Shown here: in pieces, positions 7,543 through 14,922 of the stretch
How the letters are laid out: each line of letters starts with the position of its first letter
Position numbering within the stretch: the first letter of the stretch is position 1
Source: Collinsella aerofaciens
Lineage (GTDB): Bacteria; Actinomycetota; Coriobacteriia; Coriobacteriales; Coriobacteriaceae
Assembly (NCBI RefSeq): GCF_028209885.1
Contig: NZ_JAQLEM010000032.1
Location: forward strand, 1-24,351
Reading direction: 5' to 3'
DNA: 24,351 bases
Notes under the pieces: model-generated
Databases searched by the model: none
The model's input: only the letters and a program-made list of their open reading frames with translations
Told to the model about the DNA's origin: nothing
Made by a program: the position numbers and the translations under genes

Positions 7543-7598
7543 GGTTCCTCCGGTTGCAGCGTTTCTTTGCAAACTGTCATTGAATTGTATGACTAGGG

Positions 7599-7604
7599 TA
7601 TAGT
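7599..7604 (+). promoter_or_regulatory. -10 element for the slyD-ureE-like unit
   Basis: TATAGT preceded by GGG lies 58 bases upstream of the slyD start codon, in the divergent gap with the dipeptidase gene. A convincing -35 is not seen at 17 bases; CTGTCA at 19 bases is the nearest. A short GGCGGC/GCCGCC hairpin lies in the leader (7622-7644). Confidence 0.4.
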
Positions 7605-7662
7605 TAGCGCCATATGTTCACGGCGGCCCGCGTTGTGCGCCGCCCTTATCACGGAGGTTACC

Positions 7663-8091
7663 ATGTCCAACCAGGGCAAGAAGGTCAAGACCCATTATCG
7701 CGGCACGCTCGATGACGGCACGCAGTTCGATAGCTCCTACGATCGCGGCGAGCCGCTGGAGTTCACGTGCGGCGCCGGTCAGATGATCAAGGGCTTCGAC
7801 GCCGCTGTTGTCGACATGCAGGTGGGCGAGAAGAAGACCGTGCACATTCCTGCTGCCGATGCCTACGGCGAGCACAATCCCGAGATGGTTATTACCTTCC
7901 CGGCCGAACAGGTTCCCAACATCGAGCAGATCGAGAAGGGCATGAAGCTTTTCCTGTCCACGCCGAGCGGTATGCCCGTTCCCGCCGTGGTCATCGACGT
8001 AACGCCCGAGGCTGTGACGCTCGACGCCAACCACGAGCTGGCCGGCAAGGACCTCAGCTTTGATATCGAGCTCGTCGAGGTCGAGGGTTAG
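7663..8091 (+). CDS. SlyD-type FKBP peptidyl-prolyl cis-trans isomerase
   Basis: The 142-residue protein has the FKBP strand order with the flap insertion (IF domain) of SlyD-like isomerases: HYRGTLDDGTQFDSSYDRGEPLEF, GAGQMIKGFDAAVVDMQVGEKKT, then PAADAYGEHNPEMVITFPAEQVPN and the inserted domain, ending FDIELVEVEG. It should catalyse proline isomerisation and act as a folding chaperone in the cytoplasm. The Cys/His-rich C-terminal nickel-binding tail of E. coli SlyD is absent. The start at 7663 has GGAGG five bases upstream; an earlier in-frame ATG at 7633 has no such site. The UreE-like gene starts 3 bases after the stop, so the two are very likely co-translated. Confidence 0.95.
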   Translation: MSNQGKKVKTHYRGTLDDGTQFDSSYDRGEPLEFTCGAGQMIKGFDAAVVDMQVGEKKTVHIPAADAYGEHNPEMVITFPAEQVPNIEQIEKGMKLFLSTPSGMPVPAVVIDVTPEAVTLDANHELAGKDLSFDIELVEVEG

Positions 8092-8094
8092 AGT

Positions 8095-8673
8095 ATGCCT
8101 GAACGCTTGGTTTCGACGACATGCTTGGGAAATCTCAACGATCCGTCCTATGAACTTCTGCTTCGCCGGAAGCTGGGCGGCGTCTTTGAAGCTGACGATC
8201 TGCTGCTCGATTGGGACCAGGCTGATGTATGCGCGTTTGTGGGCGTGACGGAGCTGGGGCGCACGGTCGATGTTCGGCTGGATACTGCCGACGGCGGTCG
8301 TCTTGTCGACGGCGACGTGCTCGCCGTCGACCACACGGGTGCGGTACCCGTGGCGGTTGTCGTGCGCCTGCGCAGCGCCGAGGTTTATTTGGTCGAAGTT
8401 GACCGCATGGACCCGATTGCGCTCGCGCATTCGTGCTGGGAGATCGGCAACATGCATGCGCCGCTCTTCCGGGGCGACTCGGACGAGCATACTGTGCGCA
8501 TGTATACGCCGGTGCAGCCTGTTTTGGGCCGCATGCTCCGGGGTGTCGAGGGTGTTCGGCTCTCGCTGGTTACCCGTGAACTCGATGCGGACCGGCGCTT
8601 TGCGTCGAGTGCGGCGGAGGTCGTCGTGAGCATGGCTCCCGACTTTACCATCGTAAAAAAGGCGCGCGGCTAA
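8095..8673 (+). CDS. UreE-like metallochaperone family protein
   Basis: The 192-residue protein resembles urease accessory protein UreE in the second half: an N-terminal beta domain ending LVDGDVLAVDHTGAVPVAVV, then a ferredoxin-like domain with LAHSCWEIGNMHAPLF (UreE: AC..LGNRH.P), including the conserved histidine, and PVLGRMLRGVEG (UreE: VL..ML...G). The His-rich C-terminal tail of some UreE proteins is missing. No urease genes occur in the window. The gene is translationally coupled to the SlyD-type gene; because both families include nickel-handling members, a shared metal-delivery role is a reasonable inference. Assignment rests on pattern recognition, not alignment. If wrong, the protein is an uncharacterised beta-rich cytoplasmic protein. 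Confidence 0.62.
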   Translation: MPERLVSTTCLGNLNDPSYELLLRRKLGGVFEADDLLLDWDQADVCAFVGVTELGRTVDVRLDTADGGRLVDGDVLAVDHTGAVPVAVVVRLRSAEVYLVEVDRMDPIALAHSCWEIGNMHAPLFRGDSDEHTVRMYTPVQPVLGRMLRGVEGVRLSLVTRELDADRRFASSAAEVVVSMAPDFTIVKKARG

Positions 8674-8756
8674 GCGCGCGTATGCGCAAGACGGGCTTTG
8701 AGGGGCGACCGATCAAGGTCCGTCTTGCTGTTGATATGAGGCTTTGGGGGAAGCAT

Positions 8757-9554
8757 ATGGGTCTTGAGGGAATCAAACTGATTGCATGCGATTTGGACGG
8801 CACGTTGCTGCATCCGGGGGAGCGCGAGCTGCGTTCCGAGGCCTTTGAGCTTATCGATGAGCTGCATCGTCGCGGTATCGTGTTTATGCCGGCGAGTGGC
8901 CGTCAATATGCGAGCTTGCGCTACCTGTTTGCCCCGGTGGCCGATGAGCTCGCCTATGTATGCGAAAACGGAACCCTGGTGATGAGCGAGGGGCGTGCCG
9001 TCGTCAAGCGTTCCATGGAGCGTAGCCTTGCTATGGTTATCGCGAATACCGTGGTTGCGTATCCCCATACCGACATGACCCTTTCGTGTGAGGGGCACAT
9101 CTACACCATGAGCGGCAACGATGCGTTCGTCGACCATTTGCGCTATGTGGTCCACTGCGATGTGGCGGTGGTCGACCGTCCCGAGGACATCGACGAGGAT
9201 GTCATTAAGATTGGCTTCCAGACGCCCGAGGTGGATTATCCGGCGGCCCGGGAGTATTTCGAGCGCCTCTTTGGCGACCGTGTCGATGTGATGACGTCAG
9301 GAACCGCATGGACGGACCTTATCGGTTTCGGTTCGGGCAAGGGCTCCGCGCTTGTCGATTACGGTCGTGTCCTGGGGATTTCGCCCGATGAGATGATGGC
9401 ATTTGGCGACAATGAGAACGATCGCGACATGCTCAACGTCGTGGGCCATCCCTATCTGATGGAGAGCTGCAACCCCACCATGCGCGGTATCAACGATCGC
9501 GTCCGTTACGTGCACACGGTCGAAGAAGAACTGCGCCGCCTGCTCGCCGAGTAG
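8757..9554 (+). CDS. Cof-type HAD-IIB family phosphatase
   Basis: The 265-residue HAD hydrolase has motif I CDLDGTLL (nucleophile Asp), motif II PASGR, a lysine before the C-terminal half (GSGKGSAL) and motif IV FGDNENDRDML. The cap inserted between motifs II and III is of the IIB type. Such enzymes dephosphorylate sugar phosphates, flavin or nucleotide phosphates; the substrate cannot be read from sequence. The open frame begins at 8682, but ATG 8757 with GGGGGAAG just upstream starts the family-like MGLEGIKLIACDLDG. It may be the last gene of the slyD-ureE-like unit (83 bases after it). Confidence 0.92.
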   Translation: MGLEGIKLIACDLDGTLLHPGERELRSEAFELIDELHRRGIVFMPASGRQYASLRYLFAPVADELAYVCENGTLVMSEGRAVVKRSMERSLAMVIANTVVAYPHTDMTLSCEGHIYTMSGNDAFVDHLRYVVHCDVAVVDRPEDIDEDVIKIGFQTPEVDYPAAREYFERLFGDRVDVMTSGTAWTDLIGFGSGKGSALVDYGRVLGISPDEMMAFGDNENDRDMLNVVGHPYLMESCNPTMRGINDRVRYVHTVEEELRRLLAE

Positions 9555-9557
9555 GTT

Positions 9558-9628
9558 TTCGGGACATGCCTAGAAATGTACTGTTTGCTGCAAAGCGAGG
9601 AAAGGTGGATTTTAAGGCATGTCCCGAA
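9558..9628. repeat. Palindromic element D between convergent genes
   Basis: The arms at 9558-9571 (TTCGGGACATGCCT) and 9615-9628 are perfect reverse complements over 14 bp, with a 43-base loop. It fills the gap between the HAD stop (9554) and the fur-family stop (9632). No T-tract follows on either strand, so it is at best a weak bidirectional terminator. The outer motif CGGGACAT...ATGTCCCG is shared with element B. Confidence 0.8.
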
Positions 9629-9631
9629 CAT

Positions 9632-10012
9632 CTACCGGCAGTCGGGGCAGAGACCCTCGAAGATGGTGTAGTGCGACGTGACGTGCCAGCCGATTTGCTC
9701 GGACGCCTTGGCGTCGAGCTGGGCATCGAAGGGGAGCGGTACGTCGATGACGCGGCTGCACGAGGTGCAGATGATATGCGCATGCGGCTCGATCGTGCGA
9801 TCGAAGCGGCTACCGCCCGGCGTCTTGATGGAGAGGATTTCGCCTGCGTCGGCCAAGAGATTGAGATTGCGGTAGACCGTACCGCGGCTGATTTTGTCAT
9901 CCTGCGCGCGCACGACGTTGTAGATTTCGTCGGCGGTGGGATGGTTATAGCTTTGGCGCACGGCGTCAAGAACCAGCTTTCGCTGCCTGGTATTCCTTCT
10001 TTGCACCGCCAT
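9632..10012 (-). CDS. Fur/PerR-family metal-dependent transcriptional regulator
   Basis: The 126-residue protein has the N-terminal winged helix (TRQRKLVLDAVRQSYNHPTADEIYNVV, then ISRGTVYRNLNLLADAGEI) and a dimerisation domain with the regulatory His/Asp region (FDRTIEPHAHIIC). Structural zinc cysteines form two CxxC pairs, CTSC and CPDC at the extreme C-terminus. The short length and the RFDR segment fit PerR-like members, which sense peroxide through Fe/Mn, but Fur or Zur function cannot be excluded. A GAGG-type ribosome binding site precedes ATG 10012. An imperfect TTAG...CTAA dyad lies upstream (about 10050-10070) and could be an autoregulatory site. Confidence 0.92.
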   Translation of the reverse strand: MAVQRRNTRQRKLVLDAVRQSYNHPTADEIYNVVRAQDDKISRGTVYRNLNLLADAGEILSIKTPGGSRFDRTIEPHAHIICTSCSRVIDVPLPFDAQLDAKASEQIGWHVTSHYTIFEGLCPDCR

Positions 10013-10073
10013 GCGCCTCGCCTCTTTTCTATCAACGGTCGTAGGTAAATGATACCGTATTTAGCACACAATA

Positions 10074-10484
10074 CTAATAATGAGGACTGAAACCGTCTTC
10101 ATTGGCAAGTGGGGCTCGGGCCTGAGCGTCTATGAGGCGAAAACGCGTTCCCATGCGCTCGTAGGAGGCATGAAGCGCCTCGAGATGAGATAGGATATTT
10201 GCCGGAGCTCCCTGTATCTCCATCTCGACTGAGCCGTCTTCCATGTTACGCACCCAGCCGGTGAGGGAGCGTGCCTGCGCGAGGTTGGTGTTGGTAAAGC
10301 GAAAACCAACGCCTTGGACTTGCCCCTCCCAGCGCAGGAAATAGCGCAGGGGAGTGTCTTGAGTGGCCTCGTCGCTTGCGAGCACAGTAAGCCTGCGGCG
10401 CAGCTCGAGCTCGACGTTTGATGGTTTTTGAGGCTCTCGACTGCCGCCGGTGACGCTGGAGAAGAACGTATCGAAGAGGCCCAT
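10074..10484 (-). CDS. Acylphosphatase-domain protein
   Basis: The 136-residue protein has an acylphosphatase domain in its second half: WEGQVQGVGFRFTNTNLA contains the phosphate-binding loop with the catalytic Arg, and LTGWVRNMEDGSVEMEIQG has the catalytic Asn. The enzyme hydrolyses carboxyl-phosphate bonds. The first 45 residues (MGLFDTFFSSVTGG...) are an additional, mostly polar segment not part of the domain. The start at 10484 follows the stop of the upstream oxidoreductase gene by 2 bases, so translation is likely coupled. The longer open frame up to 10619 is an overlap with that gene. Confidence 0.92.
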   Translation of the reverse strand: MGLFDTFFSSVTGGSREPQKPSNVELELRRRLTVLASDEATQDTPLRYFLRWEGQVQGVGFRFTNTNLAQARSLTGWVRNMEDGSVEMEIQGAPANILSHLEALHASYERMGTRFRLIDAQARAPLANEDGFSPHY

Positions 10485-10486
10485 CG

Positions 10487-11593
10487 CTATGCCTGCTTGC
10501 CTGCGTCGGCCGGGAAGGTAATGCCGGCCTGCTGGCGCACGGCATCCATGATGCGTAGTGAGACGAGCGTGACATCGCGGTAGTGGCCAAGCTCGTGGCG
10601 TCCCGCCGGGGTCTCCCAAATCTCTTCCTTGACGTTATCGATGCCGCCGATGGCGGTGATGAAGTCTGTGAGTTCGTATTCCATAGTGTTGCTCGATTTG
10701 GGCAGGTCGAGCACGCGGCCGTTGTCGCCCTGTTCGCGCGGCGCCTCGGTCGCCGAGCCGCGTACGACGTCGCCGCGATAGTCGATGCGGACGTTGCGGG
10801 GCGTGGACAGATGGTCGATCTGGATAGTGCCACGCTCGCCTTCGATCTGCGAGGGCAGCAGGTCATTCGTAATTTTGGAGTGCGCGAGCTCGACGGAGAT
10901 ACGGCCACCGCCGTAGCTGGCGAGGATGGAACCGCAGCCGTCGATGGGGCCGTGCGTGAGCTGTCGCGTGGTGGGATCGAGCAGGGCGGTCATGCTCGTA
11001 AGGCCGGAGGGCATGCCGAAAATCTCGACCATGGGCTCGACGGTGTAGACGCCAATATCCATGAGGGAACCCGAGGCCATATTGCAGTCGAAGATATTGG
11101 TGGCGCGTCCCGCGAGAATCTCGTTGTAGCGCGAGGAATATTTTCCAAAGCGCAATGAGGCGCGGCGGATGGGGGCGATCTCACCCAGGGCGTCCTCGAT
11201 GGCGTGGAAGGCGGGATCGTGGAGGGGACGCATGGCCTCGAGGGCCACGACACCTGCTGCCTCGGCAGCGCGGAAGACTTCCAGCGCTTGCGCCTCGGTG
11301 GCGCAGAAGGGCTTCTCGACGATGACGTGCTTGCCACCGGCGATGCAGGCAAGGGCCTGCTCGTAGTGAAGTGCGTTGGGGCTGCCGATATAGACGGCGT
11401 CGACGTCGGCGGCTGCCGCGAGCTCATCGAGTGAAGTAAAGTTTCGCTCGCCACCGCGCTCGGCGGTAAAGGCAGCACCGCGATCTGAATCGCGCGAGAG
11501 CGTGCCCACAAACGCGGCTTGGTCGTTGGCGTTGACGACCTGGATAAAGTCGTCGGTAATCATGGATGTGCCGATGGTCGCTATACGCAGCAT
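10487..11593 (-). CDS. Gfo/Idh/MocA-family oxidoreductase
   Basis: The 368-residue NAD(P)-dependent dehydrogenase has an N-terminal Rossmann fold (MLRIATIGTSMITDDF; the glycine-rich loop is the degenerate GTS form), the strand AVYIGSPNALHYEQA and the family EKP motif in HVIVEKPFCAT. The C-terminal alpha/beta domain has MDIGVYTVEPM. It resembles the trans-dihydrodiol dehydrogenase/glucose-fructose oxidoreductase branch; substrate unknown, probably a sugar or cyclitol. GAGGGGG stands 5 bases before ATG 11593. It is immediately followed by the acylphosphatase gene. Confidence 0.93.
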   Translation of the reverse strand: MLRIATIGTSMITDDFIQVVNANDQAAFVGTLSRDSDRGAAFTAERGGERNFTSLDELAAAADVDAVYIGSPNALHYEQALACIAGGKHVIVEKPFCATEAQALEVFRAAEAAGVVALEAMRPLHDPAFHAIEDALGEIAPIRRASLRFGKYSSRYNEILAGRATNIFDCNMASGSLMDIGVYTVEPMVEIFGMPSGLTSMTALLDPTTRQLTHGPIDGCGSILASYGGGRISVELAHSKITNDLLPSQIEGERGTIQIDHLSTPRNVRIDYRGDVVRGSATEAPREQGDNGRVLDLPKSSNTMEYELTDFITAIGGIDNVKEEIWETPAGRHELGHYRDVTLVSLRIMDAVRQQAGITFPADAGKQA

Positions 11594-11626
11594 GTATCCC
11601 CCTCGTGCCGTTCGGTTTACAGGATG

Positions 11627-11632
11627 AGTGTA
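11627..11632 (-). promoter_or_regulatory. Probable -10 of the Gfo/Idh-acylphosphatase transcript
   Basis: On the minus strand TACACT, preceded by GCGC, lies 33 bases before the start codon. The -35 is not convincing. The preceding RNase H gene ends 36 bases upstream of it. Confidence 0.35.
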
Positions 11633-11668
11633 GCGCGAAGGGGCAGGAAATAGCGTACGAAAACGCCG

Positions 11669-12154
11669 TTACAGGTCGCTCTCGTTAAAGCCGGTGTCGA
11701 TATCGAGGTTGCTGCCGTCGGCCGCCGTGGTGGCGAGCTCGTCGCAGCGCTCGTTGAGCTCATGGCCGGCGTGACCCTTAACCCAGATGAACTCAACCTT
11801 GTGCTTGCTCTTTGCGGTGAGTAGGCGCTCCCACAGATCGCGGTTCTTGACGGGCTGCTTGTTGGCGGTCTTCCAGCCGCGTTTTTTCCATCCGTCAATC
11901 CAGTGCTTGTTGAAGGCGTTAACGACGTACTGCGAATCGGAATGGACTTCGACGTCGCAGGGGCGGTTGAGCGCCTCGAGTGCCACGATAACGGCCATGA
12001 GCTCCATGCGGTTGTTGGTGGTCTTGGCGTAGCCGCGCGAAAGCTCAGAGGTGAAGGTCTTGCCGGCGGGGTTGGTGTATTTGAGCACGGCGCCGTAGCC
12101 GCCGCGTCCCGGATTTGATCGGGCCGAGCCGTCGGTATAGATGATGACCTTCAC
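11669..12154 (-). CDS. rnhA: Ribonuclease HI
   Basis: The 161-residue enzyme cleaves the RNA strand of RNA-DNA hybrids (R-loops, Okazaki primers). All catalytic residues are visible: Asp in [11 protein letters not shown], Glu in NNRMELMAV, Asp in HSDSQYVV, and the His and final Asp in [16 protein letters not shown]. The basic handle region ([22 protein letters not shown]) is present. GTG 12154 is chosen because AAAGGA stands 5 bases upstream and the fold starts immediately after ([10 protein letters not shown]); the ATG overlapping it by two bases runs into a stop. The 12 C-terminal residues are acidic and unstructured. It lies between LysR and Gfo/Idh genes on the same strand. Confidence 0.96.
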   Translation of the reverse strand: MKVIIYTDGSARSNPGRGGYGAVLKYTNPAGKTFTSELSRGYAKTTNNRMELMAVIVALEALNRPCDVEVHSDSQYVVNAFNKHWIDGWKKRGWKTANKQPVKNRDLWERLLTAKSKHKVEFIWVKGHAGHELNERCDELATTAADGSNLDIDTGFNESDL

Positions 12155-12192
12155 ATGGTTCCTTTCGTTGGGTACGTTTCGCGTGAGTGACC

Positions 12193-12198
12193 ATTGTA
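12193..12198 (-). promoter_or_regulatory. Probable -10 of rnhA
   Basis: On the minus strand TACAAT in the context GGCGCTACAATGG lies 38 bases before the GTG start. No clear -35 is seen at 17 bases. The same GCGCTACA-T context occurs before the Gfo/Idh gene (11627-11632). Confidence 0.4.
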
Positions 12199-12217
12199 GC
12201 GCCATGCCCGCCGGGGG

Positions 12218-13156
12218 CTAGCAATCTACGATTTCTACCCCGTCTTCCGACAGTTGGTTGGCATGGATGATGCGGTTGAGCTCGTCGAGGTATTGCTGCA
12301 AGAGGGGAGAGGGCTTGCGGTCGTCATGCATGATGTAGCCCACATGCATCGTCGGGGCGTCTGCCAGGGGGATCGAGGCCATGCCCCACTGCATTTCGCT
12401 GGAGAGTACGCCGGTCGACAGCGCATAGCCGTTCGAGGTGATAAGCAGGTTGGTGAGCGTCCCGCGGTCGGATACGCGGATATTGCGGTTGCAGGGAATA
12501 TAGCTAAACGGTTCCTCGGCGTAATAGAAGGAGTTCGAGGTGCCTTGCTCAAAGCTGTAGCGCGTATAGGGCGTGAGGTCGGCAAGGGACAGCTGAGGGC
12601 GGCGTGCGAGCGGGTGGCGCTCGCTAACGAAGACGTGGACCGTCGCGTCGAAGAGGGGATGGAAGCTTGCGCGGGCATCGGCGAAGGCCCTCTGCAGAAC
12701 GCGGGCGTTAAAGTCATCCAGATACAGAATGCCGATATCGCTGCGAAACGCGCGCACGTCGTCGATAATCTGCGCTGTGGTGGTCTCGCGCATGATGAAC
12801 TCGAACTTGCTGTCGCGGCAGCGCTCGACTACGTTGACAAAGGCCTCGACCGAAAAGGCGTAGTGTTGGGCGGAAATGGCGAGGCGGGCTTGCGGGGTAC
12901 CGCCGTCCTCGTAGCGGGCCTCGAGCATGTCGGCCTGCTCTACGACCTGGCGTGCATAACCCAAAAGCTCGGTGCCGTCGTTGGTGAGTGCAACACCGCG
13001 GCTGGAGCGCGTAAAGATTTCGATATGAAGTTCCTGCTCCAGGCTTTTGACGGCATTGGAGATATTGGACTGTGCCGTATAGAGGCGCTGGGCTGCGGCG
13101 TTGATCGAACCGGACTCTGCCACGGCGATCAAAAAGCGAAGCTGTTGGAGGGTCAT
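12218..13156 (-). CDS. LysR-family transcriptional regulator
   Basis: The 312-residue regulator has an N-terminal winged helix-turn-helix (MTLQQLRFLIAVAESGSINAAAQRLYTAQSNISNAVKSLEQELHIEIFTR runs over residues 1-50 and is given here only as family hallmark), a linker helix, and a two-lobed effector domain from about residue 90. AAAGGA stands 9 bases before ATG 13156. It is divergent from metY, with 273 bases between, and a 23-bp inverted repeat lies 20 bases upstream of its start. LysR regulators beside sulfhydrylase genes often control sulfur amino-acid metabolism, so metY is a plausible target together with autoregulation; the effector is unknown. Confidence 0.93.
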   Translation of the reverse strand: MTLQQLRFLIAVAESGSINAAAQRLYTAQSNISNAVKSLEQELHIEIFTRSSRGVALTNDGTELLGYARQVVEQADMLEARYEDGGTPQARLAISAQHYAFSVEAFVNVVERCRDSKFEFIMRETTTAQIIDDVRAFRSDIGILYLDDFNARVLQRAFADARASFHPLFDATVHVFVSERHPLARRPQLSLADLTPYTRYSFEQGTSNSFYYAEEPFSYIPCNRNIRVSDRGTLTNLLITSNGYALSTGVLSSEMQWGMASIPLADAPTMHVGYIMHDDRKPSPLLQQYLDELNRIIHANQLSEDGVEIVDC

Positions 13157-13175
13157 CGGCGCCCGTCCTTTCGAG

Positions 13176-13198
13176 TGTTATCTATAAAACCGATAACA
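13176..13198. promoter_or_regulatory. Inverted repeat, candidate LysR operator
   Basis: TGTTATC (13176-13182) and GATAACA (13192-13198) are perfect 7-bp reverse complements around a 9-base AT-rich spacer. The layout includes the T-N11-A form seen in LysR-type binding sites. It lies in the gap between the divergent LysR and metY genes, close to the LysR start. Confidence 0.6.
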
Positions 13199-13233
13199 GG
13201 TTAGCGCTTTAAAGTGATTGACCGAGGAAAACA

Positions 13234-13272
13234 ATGCTCGTACTATTCAAAACACACAAAGACGGTAGGTAA
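13234..13272 (+). CDS. Possible first upstream ORF of the metY leader (12 codons)
   Basis: ATG 13234 opens a 12-residue frame, MLVLFKTHKDGR, with GAGG (13224-13227) six bases upstream. It ends at a TAA within the 5' strand of a leader stem (13264-13274). A translating ribosome would therefore disrupt that stem. No homologue is recognised; it may be a chance ORF. Confidence 0.3.
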   Translation: MLVLFKTHKDGR

Positions 13273-13314
13273 TTAAGCCAACTACGGAACCGGGATGCGA
13301 AAGGAGGCCCGCAT

Positions 13315-13368
13315 ATGAATTGCTTACCAAGACGAATGCCGGGCTCCTGTTTGCGCCCGTCGGCGTGA
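13315..13368 (+). CDS. Putative Cys/Met-containing leader peptide of metY
   Basis: ATG 13315 opens a 17-residue frame, MNCLPRRMPGSCLRPSA. AAAGGAGG (13300-13307) stands 7 bases upstream, one of the strongest ribosome binding sites in the window. The peptide holds two Cys and two Met, and its RR...C-RP ending recalls the short leader peptides with an RR and a terminal CRP found before sulfur genes in other actinobacteria (recalled similarity, not aligned). The Shine-Dalgarno is displayed in the loop of an ATGCG/CGCAT hairpin and can alternatively pair with CGGGCTCC at 13340-13347. The frame ends 61 bases before metY. Ribosome-mediated control by cysteine or methionine supply is an inference. 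Confidence 0.5.
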   Translation: MNCLPRRMPGSCLRPSA

Positions 13369-13429
13369 TCAGGAGACAGCGACTCACTTCTCTTACTCTT
13401 ATTACTTTTGTTCGATCAAGGAGATCATC

Positions 13430-14740
13430 ATGAGCCAGTTTATCAACAACCCCGAGCACACCTTTGGTTTCGATACCCTGCAGCTGCACGTTGGCCAGGA
13501 GAGCGCCGATCCTGCATCCGACTCCCGCGCCGTGCCTATCTACCAGACCACGAGCTATGTGTTCCGCAATTCCCAGCACGCCGCCGACCGCTTTGGTCTT
13601 GCCGACGCCGGTAACATCTATGGCCGTCTGACCAACTCCACCCAGGGCGTCTTCGAGGACCGTATCGCCGCACTCGAGGGTGGCGTGGCAGGTCTTGCCG
13701 TCGCCTCTGGCGCTGCTGCCATCACCTATACCCTGCAGGCTCTTGCCCAGGCCGGTGACCACGTGGTGGCTCAGAAGACAATTTACGGTGGCTCCTACAA
13801 CCTGCTGGAGCATACGCTCTCCCAGTTTGGCGTCGAGACCACGTTTGTCGATGCCCATAACCTGGAAGAGGTCGAGGGTGCCATCAAGGACAACACCACG
13901 GTCATCTATCTCGAGACGCTCGGCAACCCCAACTCCGACATCCCCAACATCGACGCCATCTCCGAGATCGCCAAGAAGCACGGTCTGCCGGTTGTCGTCG
14001 ACAACACCTTCGGCACCCCGTATCTGTTCCGTCCGCTGGAGCATGGTGCCAACATCGTCGTCCACTCCGCAACCAAGTTCATCGGCGGCCACGGCACCTC
14101 GCTGGGCGGTGTGATCGTCGACGGCGGTAACTTCGATTGGAAGGCGAGCGGAAAGTACGCCCAGATCGCTGAGCCCAACCCCTCCTACCACGGTGTTTCG
14201 TTTGCCGAGGCTGCCGGTCCCGCCGCCTTCGCGACCTTTGTCCGCGCTATCCTGCTGCGTGACGAGGGCGCCTGCATCAGCCCGTTCAACGCCTGGGTCT
14301 TGCTCCAGGGCACCGAGACCCTGTCGCTGCGCGTTGACCGTCATGTCGAGAACACCAAGAAGGTCGTTGAGTTCCTGGCTGGTGACAGCCACGTCGCCAA
14401 GGTGAACCACCCGAGCCTGCCTGAGCACCCCGACCATGAGCTTTACAAGCAGTATTTCCCCAACGGCGGTGCCTCGATCTTTACCTTTGAGATTAAGGGT
14501 GGCCAGGAGGCAGCTTGGAAGTTCATCGATCATCTGCAGGTGTTCTCGCTGCTCGCCAACGTGGCCGACGTCAAGTCGCTCGTCGTGCACCCGGCTACCA
14601 CCACGCACTCCCAGCTCTCTGCCGAGGAGCTCGCTGAGCAGAACATCACGCCCTCCACGATTCGTCTTTCCATCGGTACCGAGAACGCCGAGGACATCAT
14701 TTGGGATCTGAAGCAGGCCTTCGCCGCGCTGGACGAGTAA
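13430..14740 (+). CDS. metY: O-acetylhomoserine (thiol)-lyase / sulfhydrylase, PLP-dependent
   Basis: The 436-residue Cys/Met-metabolism PLP enzyme makes homocysteine from O-acetylhomoserine and sulfide. Family landmarks: FDTLQLHVGQ at the N-terminus, IYQTTSYVF, YGRLTNSTQ, IYLETLGNPNSD, VVDNTFGTPYLFRP and HSATKFIGGHGTSLGG, with K216 as the PLP lysine. The long insertion before the C-terminal domain and the overall length fit sulfhydrylases rather than the roughly 390-residue cystathionine enzymes. AAGGAG stands before ATG 13430. Upstream are a leader with a possible Cys/Met leader peptide and a divergent LysR gene; downstream is a strong terminator, so it is monocistronic. Confidence 0.94.
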   Translation: MSQFINNPEHTFGFDTLQLHVGQESADPASDSRAVPIYQTTSYVFRNSQHAADRFGLADAGNIYGRLTNSTQGVFEDRIAALEGGVAGLAVASGAAAITYTLQALAQAGDHVVAQKTIYGGSYNLLEHTLSQFGVETTFVDAHNLEEVEGAIKDNTTVIYLETLGNPNSDIPNIDAISEIAKKHGLPVVVDNTFGTPYLFRPLEHGANIVVHSATKFIGGHGTSLGGVIVDGGNFDWKASGKYAQIAEPNPSYHGVSFAEAAGPAAFATFVRAILLRDEGACISPFNAWVLLQGTETLSLRVDRHVENTKKVVEFLAGDSHVAKVNHPSLPEHPDHELYKQYFPNGGASIFTFEIKGGQEAAWKFIDHLQVFSLLANVADVKSLVVHPATTTHSQLSAEELAEQNITPSTIRLSIGTENAEDIIWDLKQAFAALDE

Positions 14741-14800
14741 GGCGACTTGTGCAAGGACCCCTTGCGACTCGATAGGTATAACTGCATAAAATGCCTGCTC

Positions 14801-14841
14801 AAGGCGCCTGTGCGAACAATGGTTGCACAGGCGCCTTTTTT
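14801..14841 (+). terminator. Intrinsic terminator of metY
   Basis: There is a perfect 13-bp stem AAGGCGCCTGTGC/GCACAGGCGCCTT with an 11-base loop, running into TTTTTT. It starts 61 bases after the metY stop. Confidence 0.97.
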
Positions 14842-14922
14842 GCATAGGAAGGGCGCTGTTACAGGGTTTTTGGCATGCTTTATGCAATCGAGATGTGGAA
14901 AACTCCTGTTGAGAGGATGTGA

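Noticed and set aside
13200..13429. S-box (SAM) riboswitch or T-box upstream of metY
   Set aside because: The conserved S-box core and the T-box AGGGTGGNACCGCG motif were not found; a leader-peptide arrangement fits better.
13247..14887. 546-codon minus-strand frame over metY
   Set aside because: metY on the plus strand has full PLP-enzyme motifs; the antisense frame has none and also crosses a terminator.
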